Source: Chloroflexota bacterium (GTDB taxonomy: Bacteria > Chloroflexota > Limnocylindria > QHBO01). Taken from it: a stretch of DNA of 8,605 nucleotides. The notes under the pieces were generated by a model that saw only the letters and a program-made list of their open reading frames with translations, was not told the origin of the DNA and did not search any database. The position numbers and the translations under genes are program-made. Positions 1 through 5,299 of this stretch are shown here, piece after piece (position 1 is the stretch's first letter; each line of letters begins with the position of its first letter). Location of the stretch: assembly GCA_013697395.1 (NCBI GenBank), contig JACCWY010000325.1, positions 1 through 8,605 on the forward strand, read 5' to 3'.

Positions 1-2
1 GT

Positions 3-137
3 GCGTTCGTGGTCAACGGCGTTCTCGACAACAAGCAGTTCGACCTGCTCATTGGCCCGTGGAGGCAGGCGTTTGGGCTGCTGACTCCAGTTGGACCGGG
101 TGTGCCGAGCCGTGACAGCGCTCTCAGACTCCGCTGA
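3..137 (+). CDS. Possible C-terminal fragment of an unrecognised gene
   Basis: An open frame enters from the left edge and stops at TGA 135-137, giving about 44 residues that begin AFVVNGVLDNKQFDLLIGPW. The first 28 or so codons mostly end in G or C, as in the clear genes of this window, and the peptide has a natural mix of hydrophobic and polar residues. The last 15 codons (from TPVGPG onward) lose this bias, so the authentic end may have been altered. I do not recognise a family. The other two plus frames also stay open for a while here, so coding is only probable. No terminator-like hairpin was seen just downstream. Confidence 0.35.
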   Translation, partial: AFVVNGVLDNKQFDLLIGPWRQAFGLLTPVGPGVPSRDSALRLR

Positions 138-150
138 GCCCTGCGCCGCC

Positions 151-495
151 TTAGTAAGCCGCAGGATTCGGCCCGGAAGGGGCATCCGGCATCGGAGCCG
201 CCGCGAAGCCAGATCGGTGTCCGCCGGGAATCCGCACTTCTCTCGGGCTTCGTCGATGGCCGATGGCGGGCTCAGCTCCACGCCGCAGGCGGCATGGACA
301 CCAGGAACACCGGAAGCATCCCCCATTCGAGATCAGGAAGCCATCATGCTTTCCTTGCATCCAGTAGAAAGCTTCCTGCGTGCCTCCGAGCGATTCGACA
401 AGCGCCTTTGCTGCGGCGGACCGGTCGCTCGGACGTTCGATCATTGCCTTCGCGGACTCGGCAGTATACGAGAAGAACGTGATGAATCTGGGCAT
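151..495 (-). pseudogene. GYD-domain protein, frame lost after residue ~57
   Basis: The minus-strand frame starts at ATG (complement of 493-495) with an excellent ribosome site, AGGAGG, at 504-509 and an 8-nt spacer. Residues 1-56 fit the small GYD family (about 90-100 residues, ferredoxin-like fold, function unknown): an MPRFITFFSYT first strand, a helix with SDRSAAAKALVESLGG, then EAFYWMQGKHDGFLIS, matching the family's typical LGG...fYw..G.yD pattern. After that the frame becomes Cys/Arg-rich (SNGGCFRCSWCPCRLRRG) and runs without family resemblance to TAA at 151-153. The break lies at a run of five G on this strand (320-324 on plus). Dropping one G gives a continuation with an NGDASGVPGVHAACGV stretch that weakly recalls the expected PD..aA..ala.a.aSG helix, but that frame then has no stop before the window edge. 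It is a decayed gene or a homopolymer sequencing error; the N-terminal half is a confident family call. Confidence 0.65.
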
Positions 496-503
496 GCGGG
501 TGT

Positions 504-509
504 CCTCCT
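504..509 (-). promoter_or_regulatory. Ribosome binding site of the GYD gene
   Basis: CCTCCT on the plus strand reads AGGAGG on the minus strand, 8 nt before the ATG at 495. It is a full-strength Shine-Dalgarno and supports this gene having been genuinely translated from that start before (or despite) the downstream frameshift. Confidence 0.7.
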
Positions 510-678
510 GTTGGGCGCGTCAAGCGCGGCTTGGAGGAGTCGGGTTTCGCCGTTTGGCTGCCATGGGCGACGATTGAGGCGACCGTGCTCCGATGCCCTC
601 GCCGTGATCGAAGGATTCTTACGCGCGCGGCATGGCGGCGTCCGGGGTCCAGATTCGCTTCCGCACGCTGCTGATTGT

Positions 679-701
679 GGAGGGCAGGTGGACAGCCCTC
701 C
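679..701. repeat. Short perfect inverted repeat
   Basis: GGAGGGC at 679-685 is the exact reverse complement of GCCCTCC at 695-701, with a 9-nt spacer. A 7-bp stem in DNA of this GC content can arise by chance; it is listed because it is the first of the dyads clustered in this block. Confidence 0.4.
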
Positions 702-726
702 GACGGCCGTGAGATTTCGTGGATAA

Positions 727-752
727 CTGGGCTGGTCGCCGATCCAACCCAG
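727..752. repeat. Inverted repeat just upstream of the 12-bp array
   Basis: CTGGGCTGG (727-735) pairs with CCAACCCAG (744-752) at 8 of 9 positions around an 8-nt loop. A shifted pairing, GGCTGG 730-735 with CCAGCC 749-754, is also possible. It sits about 20 nt before the periodic heptamer array. Confidence 0.4.
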
Positions 753-772
753 CCGTATGGTGATTGCGGCGC

Positions 773-951
773 CAACGGAGGTGCCGCTCGATCCGTCACC
801 GGAAGTGACACCGGAAGAAGCACTCGACTCGGCACTCGACCGACCACTCGACCTGTCGCGGTAACGCTCCAGGCACGGGAGTAAGCGCGGGACCGAGCAC
901 GGGACTTCCCACCGGACCGTTCACCGGAGCGGGCGCGGGAGTTCCTCCGTA
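773..951. repeat. Degenerate tandem array: heptamer CRCNSGA every 12 bp
   Basis: Heptamers of the form C-[A/G]-C-N-[C/G]-[G]-A start at 773, 785, 797, 809, 821, 833, 845 and (as CGCGGTA) 857. After a 10-nt instead of 5-nt gap they resume at 874, 886, 898, 910, 922 and 934, with a weak CTCCGTA at 945. Within each half the period is exactly 12: a 7-nt conserved part plus a 5-nt spacer that differs in almost every unit. Variants include CACCGGA (four times), CACTCGA (three), CACGGGA (two) and CGCGGGA (two). A period of 12 is compatible with a tetrapeptide repeat. In the plus frame set by the heptamer each unit reads Thr/Ala-Gly/Arg-x-x and the variable fourth base falls at a silent third position, but the 10-nt gap breaks that frame and stops flank it. 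The other reading is a DNA- or RNA-level repeat. It is not a CRISPR array: the units are too short and degenerate. Confidence 0.7.
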
Positions 952-980
952 GGCGCTGTTTCGTTGCCCTCGGGTAACGG

Positions 981-1040
981 ATCAATAGGGGCGACCGCTG
1001 CAGACCCTCGGGACAGAGGCGCATCGGCCGCCCCATTGAT
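981..1040. repeat. 60-nt near-perfect hairpin
   Basis: The left arm 981-1001 pairs with 1021-1040: six pairs (ATCAAT with ATTGAT), one bulged A at 987, six pairs (GGGGCG with CGCCCC), then eight further positions with two mismatches, closing a loop of about 19 nt (1002-1020). In all 18 of 20 opposed positions pair. There is no T-run on either side, so it does not look like an intrinsic terminator. It lies 30 nt after the heptamer array. It could be a structured RNA, a protein-binding dyad or a mobile-element end. Confidence 0.65.
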
Positions 1041-1173
1041 GCCTTGCGGCCCTTTCCTGGACTTGGCCGTTTGCCTCGGCTCGCACGACGTTGCGCTACC
1101 TTGCCGTTCGGTGCTGCGCGTCGGCCGGAGGCGGTGCCCGCCGGAGCTGCCCGCATCCGAGTGCGTCGGCCCT

Positions 1174-1331
1174 CGGATGCCATTCAGGTTGGCCCTGTGA
1201 CCACGGAACGCCCGGTCCCCGGCGTTCAGCCGCCCTTTCGGGCCATTCGTCGGTCGTACGGCCAACCTCATTGGCGGAATGACCCTCGAGGGCCGGTTCG
1301 ACCGTCACAGGGCCAACTGGGTTGGCATCCG
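1174..1331. repeat. 28-bp inverted repeat framing a palindrome-dense 102-bp core
   Basis: The sequence at 1174-1201 matches the reverse complement of 1304-1331 at 24 of 28 positions: nine outer bases identical, four mismatches within the next six, then thirteen identical (TTGGCCCTGTGAC). Similarity stops outside both arms. The core holds smaller dyads: AACGCC/GGCGTT (1207-1212, 1221-1226), the perfect palindrome CCCTCGAGGG (1283-1292), CGGT/ACCG (1294-1304) and GCCAA/TTGGC (1261-1275). The right arm contains GCCAAC-tgg-GTTGGC (1312-1326). The total is 158 bp with no coding potential, as in a non-autonomous miniature element or REP/BIME-like unit; I saw no flanking target duplication. Confidence 0.55.
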
Positions 1332-1365
1332 GCCCCGGTCCGAGCGCGCGTCGTCGCGTTCATGG

Positions 1366-1402
1366 TCGCCGGCATCTCGAAGATGGAGCGGCGACGAGAT
1401 GC
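1366..1402. repeat. Two interleaved perfect inverted repeats (A-B-A'-B')
   Basis: TCGCCG (1366-1371) pairs with CGGCGA (1389-1394), and GCATCTCG (1372-1379) pairs with CGAGATGC (1395-1402). The arms abut and interleave, so in RNA only one stem can form at a time, as in an attenuator-like switch. A true pseudoknot looks sterically unlikely because the connecting loops are zero nucleotides. Function unknown. Confidence 0.45.
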
Positions 1403-1475
1403 TGATATCGCAAGGCGCTTGTCCCGTGGGGGAGCAGAAACCAGAGAATCTGACGCTGGGTTCGGTGCGTCGAGT

Positions 1476-1560
1476 CACCATCAGGCACGCGCGTTGCTGG
1501 TATGAGAGGGGTCGGTGCCCAACCGCAGCGCACGTGCCCAAGCGCGGCGTACTGATGGTG
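1476..1560. other. Candidate 85-nt structured RNA/DNA element
   Basis: An outer stem pairs CACCATCAG (1476-1484) perfectly with CTGATGGTG (1552-1560). Inside it, 1485-1499 pairs with 1523-1537/8, with roughly 12 of 15 positions Watson-Crick plus a G-U, around an apical loop of about 25 nt. A 13-nt one-sided internal loop (1539-1551) separates the stems. Two stacked, nested stems of this length are unlikely to be chance even at high GC. A terminator-like hairpin follows 20 nt later (1581-1620), which on the plus strand would give a short discrete transcript. Strand and function cannot be assigned from the sequence alone. Confidence 0.45.
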
Positions 1561-1580
1561 GGTGGGGGGACCGAAATGAA

Positions 1581-1620
1581 GCCGGCTGCTCACCTGGGGG
1601 GAACAGGTGAGCAGGCCGGC
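1581..1620. terminator. Strong hairpin, terminator-like without a T-run
   Basis: The left arm 1581-1596 (GCCGGCTGCTCACCTG) pairs fully with 1604-1620, with one extra G bulged on the right side (1614), around a 7-nt loop (GGGGGAA). That is 16 base pairs. The plus-strand downstream sequence is TCAACCATAC and the minus-strand one TTCATTTCGG, so the minus direction is slightly more terminator-like, though neither has a real U-tract. It precedes the fpr promoter by about 80 nt and may insulate it. Confidence 0.5.
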
Positions 1621-1700
1621 TCAACCATACGCTACTACCGTTGGCGAGGAACTATTTCACTGTTCGACTGGAGCGGGCTGGCCAGGGTCCTCCCACGGAG

Positions 1701-1728
1701 TGGGCAAGCCATCGGTCGCGTCTATACT
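1701..1728 (+). promoter_or_regulatory. Probable promoter of the fpr-metG-tatD cluster
   Basis: TATACT at 1723-1728 matches the sigma-70 -10 consensus at five of six bases, which stands out in GC-rich DNA. TGGGCA at 1701-1706, 16 bp upstream, is a weak -35 (four of six). A start near 1735 would leave a leader of about 42 nt before the fpr ATG at 1777. Confidence 0.5.
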
Positions 1729-1776
1729 GGCCGCCCGTGGCAGCACCTGGAGCTGGCGCGTGCAGTCGAGGGATGG

Positions 1777-2526
1777 ATGACGGCCGAGTACCCCTACAAC
1801 GGACGCCTGAGCCGCTGGGAGGAGGTCGCTCCCGGCCTGGCCATCGTCGGCGTGCAGGCGCTCGAAGAGCCGTTTCCGTTCGAGGCGGGCCAGTACGCCA
1901 CCCTCGGCCTGATGGGCCCCGAGAAGCTCATCCAGCGCCCCATGAGCATCTCCTCTTCGGCCGATGACCTGGGCGAGTACGAGTTCTTCATCCGTCTCGT
2001 CGAGGGCGGCGCGCTCACGCCGCTGTTGTGGGAGATATCGGTTGGCGACCCGATCAACATCAAGGGCCCGAAGGGCAAGTTCATGCTCCAGCCCGATGGC
2101 AGGAGGTGCCTCTTCGTGGCGTCCGGCACAGGCCTGGCGCCCTTCATCAGCATGATCGAGACGCTCCGCGGCCGGAACGAAGAACGCGACATCGTCCTCC
2201 TCCACGGCGTGAGCTACGACTACGACCTCGCCTGGCGCGAGCCGCTGACGGAGCTCGCCAACGGCAGCGGCTTCCCGCTGCGTTACGTCGGGACGGTGTC
2301 ACGTCCGCAGGGCAGCCCGGACTGGACCGGCTGCACCGGCCGGGTGGAGACGATCCTCTCGGCCCAGCTCGACGAGCATGGCCTGACCGCCGACAACACG
2401 ACCATGTACCTGTGCGGCAACCCTGAGATGGTCAGCGCGGTCGAGGAGCTCGCCGCGGAACGCCGGTTCGCGCCCGAGCAGGTGCGCAAGGAGCTGTACT
2501 GGCCGAAGGGCCGCGAGCACAAGTGA
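1777..2526 (+). CDS. fpr: Ferredoxin/flavodoxin--NADP(+) reductase
   Basis: A 249-residue FAD enzyme that exchanges electrons between NADPH and ferredoxin or flavodoxin in the cytoplasm. It has the two-domain FNR fold. The N-terminal FAD-binding barrel carries RPMSISSS (residues 54-61), the RxYS-type flavin motif with Met in place of the usual Tyr. The NADP domain has GTGLAPF (117-123) for the pyrophosphate and CGNPEMV (213-219), and a C-terminal KELYWPKG whose aromatic pair resembles the terminal Tyr-Trp of bacterial Fpr, here followed by six more residues. The length is that of the Fpr subclass (about 250). ATG 1777 is chosen because homology begins directly after it (TAEYPYNGRLSRW) and a good -10 box lies about 50 nt upstream; the frame stays open further upstream but without family resemblance. 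A GAGGGA lies only 3 nt before the ATG, so the ribosome site is poor. The stop codon overlaps the metG start. Confidence 0.88.
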   Translation: MTAEYPYNGRLSRWEEVAPGLAIVGVQALEEPFPFEAGQYATLGLMGPEKLIQRPMSISSSADDLGEYEFFIRLVEGGALTPLLWEISVGDPINIKGPKGKFMLQPDGRRCLFVASGTGLAPFISMIETLRGRNEERDIVLLHGVSYDYDLAWREPLTELANGSGFPLRYVGTVSRPQGSPDWTGCTGRVETILSAQLDEHGLTADNTTMYLCGNPEMVSAVEELAAERRFAPEQVRKELYWPKGREHK

Positions 2527-4091
2527 GCGCGCCCGGCAGCTTCTACCTGACCACGGCCATCTTCTACCCGAGCGAGCGGCCCGCGCTGCACTCGATGTTC
2601 GAGGCCATCGGCGCCGACGCCATCGCCCGCTACCACCGCCTGCTCGGCCACGACACGCGCTTCCTGACCGGTATGGACGAGCACTCGGCCAACGTCGAGC
2701 GCGACGCGCGGGAGCTCGGGATCGATCCGCATGCGCTCATCGACCCGTGGGCGGCCACCTGGCAGGCCACCTTCGAGCGGTTCGGCATCAGCGCAGATCG
2801 GTTCATCCGCACGACCGACCCGGACCACGCCGTCGCCGCGACCGAGATGGTGCGCCGCGCGCAGGCGGCCGGCGACGTGTACGAGGGCCTATACTCGGGC
2901 TGGTTCTGCACCGGCTGCAACGAGTTCAAGACCGACCAGCAGCTCGTCGACGGGCGCTGCCCGGACCACCCGACGCTCGATCCACAGTGGCTGGAGGAGC
3001 ACAACTACTTCTTCCGGCTCTCTGCCTACCAGGAGCGGCTGGAGGCGCTCTACGCCGACAATCCGTCATTCTGCGAGCCGGAGCACTTCCGCAACGAGGT
3101 GCTCGGCTGGCTGCGGGACGGGCTGCGCGACTTCAGCATCAGCCGATCGGGCACGACCTGGGGCATCCCCTTCCCGGACGCAGAGCGGCATCGCATCTAC
3201 GTCTGGTTCGACGCCCTCACCAACTACCTCACCGGCGCAGGCTTTCCCGACGACCAGGCCGCCATGGACCGATGGTGGCCGGCCGACCTCCACGTCATCG
3301 GCAAGAACATCACGCGCTTCCACTGCCTGTACTGGCCGGCCATGCTCATGAGCGCCGGCCTGCCGCTCCCGAAGCAGGTGTTCGCCCATGGCTTCATGCT
3401 CGATCGCGGCCAGCGCATGAGCAAGACGACCGGCAACACCGAGGATCCCGACGAGGCGGCCGATACGTTCGGAGTCGATGGCGTGCGGTACGTCGTGCTG
3501 CGCGAGGTGCCGTTCGACCGTGACGCGGACGTGACGTTCGACGGCTTCGTGCGGCGCTACAACGCCGACCTCGCCAACGACCTCGGCAACCTGGTGAACC
3601 GGACGGTCAGCATGAGCCAGCGCTACCTCGACGGCCGGCTGCCGCCGGTGTCGGATGCGACGCAGCCCGCGGACCTGGAGATTCGCGACGCCGCGGGGCG
3701 GACGGTCGAGGCGTACCACGCCGCCATGGACGGCCATCAGCTCGACGAGGCCCTGGCGGCTGTCATGCGACTCGCCGGCGCCGCGAATGGCTACGCCGAG
3801 GGCCAGGCGCCGTGGAACCTGAACAAGGCGGGGGAGACCGAGCGCGTCGGCCAGGTGCTCGCCGTCATGGGCGAGGTCTGTCGCATCCTGGGCCACCTGC
3901 TCGCACCGGTGGCACCGACCGGCGCACGGGCCGTCCTCGAGCAGCTGGGCATCCCGCCCCCGTACGACGAGCGCGGGGCGGGAGGACCGGGCCTGGCCCA
4001 GCTCCTCGCATGGGGCGCGCCGGGCAGCGGGTCGGTGACGGGGAAGCCGACCCCGATCTTCCCGCGCATCGAGGTGGAGGCCCCGGCCTGA
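2523..4091 (+). CDS. metG: Methionyl-tRNA synthetase with atypical HIGH motif
   Basis: A 522-residue class I aminoacyl-tRNA synthetase that charges tRNA-Met with methionine. It shows the MetRS layout: first Rossmann strand FYLTTAIFYP (7-16), GMDEHSANVE (the ETDEHG-like strand), a zinc knuckle with Cys129-x2-Cys132 and Cys146-x2-His149, YVWFDALTNYLTG, GKNITRFHCLYWPAMLMSAG, the KMSKS loop as RMSKT (298-302), and the helical anticodon domain with NDLGNLVNR and the ending PIFPRIE. The C-terminal EMAPII-type dimerisation domain is absent, as in many short MetRS. The oddity is the HIGH signature. The aligned residues 21-24, after the conserved Pro20 and before the helix ending AIGAD, are ALHS, so neither canonical histidine is in place. 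GTG 2523 is the start, overlapping the fpr stop as GTGA, which suggests translational coupling. A divergent MetRS is most likely; an inactive paralogue is the alternative. Confidence 0.88.
   Translation: MSAPGSFYLTTAIFYPSERPALHSMFEAIGADAIARYHRLLGHDTRFLTGMDEHSANVERDARELGIDPHALIDPWAATWQATFERFGISADRFIRTTDPDHAVAATEMVRRAQAAGDVYEGLYSGWFCTGCNEFKTDQQLVDGRCPDHPTLDPQWLEEHNYFFRLSAYQERLEALYADNPSFCEPEHFRNEVLGWLRDGLRDFSISRSGTTWGIPFPDAERHRIYVWFDALTNYLTGAGFPDDQAAMDRWWPADLHVIGKNITRFHCLYWPAMLMSAGLPLPKQVFAHGFMLDRGQRMSKTTGNTEDPDEAADTFGVDGVRYVVLREVPFDRDADVTFDGFVRRYNADLANDLGNLVNRTVSMSQRYLDGRLPPVSDATQPADLEIRDAAGRTVEAYHAAMDGHQLDEALAAVMRLAGAANGYAEGQAPWNLNKAGETERVGQVLAVMGEVCRILGHLLAPVAPTGARAVLEQLGIPPPYDERGAGGPGLAQLLAWGAPGSGSVTGKPTPIFPRIEVEAPA
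4076..4080 (+). promoter_or_regulatory. Ribosome binding site inside the end of metG
   Basis: GGAGG at 4076-4080 lies 7 nt before CTG 4088, the codon that overlaps the metG stop (CTGA). It is the best argument for starting the TatD-family gene at 4088, since no ATG, GTG or TTG lies in frame between 4010 and the first conserved motif. Confidence 0.45.
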
Positions 4092-4891
4092 GCCGACGGA
4101 CCCGTCCCACGTGGCTCGGAGGGCTGGTCGACTCGCACTGCCACCTCCAGCACGAGCGCTTCGACCCAGACCGCGAGGCGGTGCTGGCGCGTGCCGCGGA
4201 CGCGGGGATCGAGCGCATCCTCGTCCCCGGCTGGGACCTTCCCTCGTCGCTGGCGGCGCTCGAGCTGGCCGAGCGCCACGCTCCGCTCGTCCTCGCCTCC
4301 GTCGGCGTGCATCCCCACTACGCCGCCCTGACCGATGAGCGGGCGTGGGCTGAGCTGGAGGCTCTCGTGGCCGATCCCCGCTGCGTCGCGGTGGGGGAGA
4401 TCGGGCTCGACTTCTTCCGCAACCTCTCGCCTCCCGACGTGCAGCGCGCCGCGATGGCCCGCCAGCTGGCCACCGCCGATCGCCATGGCCTGCCCGTGCT
4501 GGTCCACGACCGGGATGCCCACGCGGAGGTGACCGGCCTTCTCATGGCATGGGAGGGACGGCGGCATCAGGCCGCACGCGGCGTGCTTCACGCGTTCTCC
4601 GGCGACGCGGCCATGGCCGCGTCGCTCACCGCCGCCGGGTTCCTCATCAGCTTCGCCCTGCCGCTGGCCTTCCGATCGGCCGCCGGCCCGCGTGCCGCGG
4701 CGCCCCTCGTGCTCGCGGGCAGCTACCTTCTCGAGACGGACGCCCCGTACCTCGGCCCGGACCGCGACGGCAGGAACGAGCCCACGACCGTGCTGCGCGT
4801 CGCCGCCGAGCTTGCCGCGCTCCGCCACGTGGATCCGGAGCTCGTCGCAGCCGACGCTCGGGAAGCATTCGAGCGCCTGATCGGAACATGA
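4088..4891 (+). CDS. tatD: TatD-family metal-dependent hydrolase (DNase-like)
   Basis: A 267-residue amidohydrolase-fold protein of the TatD family, metal-dependent 3'-5' nucleases linked to DNA repair and fragmentation; some relatives act on D-aminoacyl-tRNA. All six metal ligands are present: His17 and His19 in VDSHCH, Glu104 in GEIGLDF, His140 in VLVHDRDA, His168 in GVLHAFSG and Asp218 in LETDAPYLGP, followed by the RNEP motif. The stretch between the ISFA strand and LETDAPYL is slightly short against the usual family pattern. The start is uncertain. CTG 4088 overlaps the metG TGA and has GGAGG 7 nt upstream, giving a family-typical length. The nearest ATG is at 4010, 82 nt inside metG, and would add 26 unconserved residues. 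The metG-tatD order is common in bacteria, which supports the MetRS call next door. Confidence 0.85.
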   Translation: MSRRTRPTWLGGLVDSHCHLQHERFDPDREAVLARAADAGIERILVPGWDLPSSLAALELAERHAPLVLASVGVHPHYAALTDERAWAELEALVADPRCVAVGEIGLDFFRNLSPPDVQRAAMARQLATADRHGLPVLVHDRDAHAEVTGLLMAWEGRRHQAARGVLHAFSGDAAMAASLTAAGFLISFALPLAFRSAAGPRAAAPLVLAGSYLLETDAPYLGPDRDGRNEPTTVLRVAAELAALRHVDPELVAADAREAFERLIGT

Positions 4892-4993
4892 ACGAGGCAC
4901 AGCTCGCAGGACGGGCGAGCGGCTGGCACGCCGGTTGCTCAAGCAGGGGCTGTGGCGGACGCCACCGAACCATGCATCAGGAGGACCCACCTC

Positions 4994-5224
4994 ATGGGCC
5001 AGGTCAACGTCAACACACCAGGCGGCACCACGGACGGCGAGCCTGCCGGCAGCAGCGGCGCCGGCTTCATCCTCGGCATCATCATCGCGATCATCCTGAT
5101 CGCAGTGTTGCTATGGATGTTCGTGTTCAACGCAGGCGACGGCAACGGCGGCGGCACCACCCCGACCGATGACGGCGGTGAGGCTCCGGCGCCCAGCGGC
5201 TGGGTCCTGACGGATTACGCCTGA
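4994..5224 (+). CDS. Small single-pass membrane protein, unknown function
   Basis: A 76-residue protein. Residues 1-23 are polar, Gly/Thr-rich and start MGQVNVNTPGG. Residues 24-45 form one very hydrophobic transmembrane segment rich in Ile and Leu. Residues 46-76 are Gly/Thr/Asp/Pro-rich, flexible and acidic, ending GWVLTDYA. There is no cleavable signal and no cysteine. ATG 4994 is chosen over an upstream in-frame start near 4952 because AGGAGG (4979-4984) lies 9 nt before it. The gene begins 102 nt after tatD, with no clear promoter or terminator in the gap, and is followed by a strong terminator, so it is probably the last gene of the fpr cluster. I recognise no named family. Orientation is ambiguous because charge near the membrane segment is low. 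Confidence 0.8.
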   Translation: MGQVNVNTPGGTTDGEPAGSSGAGFILGIIIAIILIAVLLWMFVFNAGDGNGGGTTPTDDGGEAPAPSGWVLTDYA

Positions 5225-5251
5225 GCCGTCATCTCGGAACGTCCGACACGC

Positions 5252-5283
5252 ACGACGCCCCGGCCGCCATGCCGGGGCGTCGT
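5252..5283 (+). terminator. Intrinsic-type terminator closing the fpr-metG-tatD cluster
   Basis: A perfect 13-bp stem (5252-5264 with 5271-5283, ACGACGCCCCGGC and its complement) closes a 6-nt loop, 28 nt after the stop at 5224. Only two T follow on the plus strand, which is typical of high-GC genomes. It separates this cluster from the heat-shock promoter that begins 17 nt later. Confidence 0.75.
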
Positions 5284-5299
5284 TCTGCGCGCGCCAACC

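Larger units (their letters stand above)
496..1700. other. 1.2-kb non-coding, repeat- and hairpin-rich block
   Basis: No convincing protein gene is visible on either strand. The open frames present are Arg/Ser/Pro-rich, lack family motifs or ribosome sites, and do not show the third-position G/C pattern of the real genes. Instead the block contains dyad symmetries and a periodic array, listed separately: 679-701, 727-752, 773-951, 981-1040, 1174-1331, 1366-1402, 1476-1560 and 1581-1620. It lies between the disrupted minus-strand GYD gene and the fpr promoter. No tRNA or rRNA was recognised, and I saw none of the conserved cores of RNase P RNA, tmRNA or SRP RNA. It could be decayed DNA, a mobile-element remnant, a structured RNA locus or a protein-binding array. 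Confidence 0.6.

Noticed and set aside
757..864. 35-residue plus-strand frame, Pro/Glu/Leu/Asp-rich with a 4-residue rhythm
   Set aside because: No ribosome site before the ATG, and the rhythm is explained by the 12-bp DNA repeat. It was kept only as part of the array description.
773..951. CRISPR array
   Set aside because: Repeat units of 7 nt with 5-nt gaps are far too short and degenerate, there is no leader, and no cas gene is in the window.
344..1183. 279-codon open frame on the minus strand
   Set aside because: It is Arg/Ser/Pro-rich with no family motif, overlaps the well-supported start and ribosome site of the GYD gene in another frame of the same strand, and runs across the 12-bp array and the 60-nt hairpin. 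GC-rich DNA leaves such frames open by chance.
1294..1304. GGTTCGA-type T-loop suggesting a tRNA
   Set aside because: No matching acceptor, D-arm or anticodon arm could be folded around it; it is part of a small CGGT/ACCG hairpin.
773..1331. Replication origin with iterons
   Set aside because: The 12-bp period and dyads are superficially iteron-like, but there are no DnaA boxes, no AT-rich unwinding stretch and no replication gene nearby.
1279..1776. N-terminal extension of the fpr frame by up to 166 codons
   Set aside because: The extra stretch runs through the hairpins and the promoter, has no FNR similarity, and the length from ATG 1777 already fits the family.
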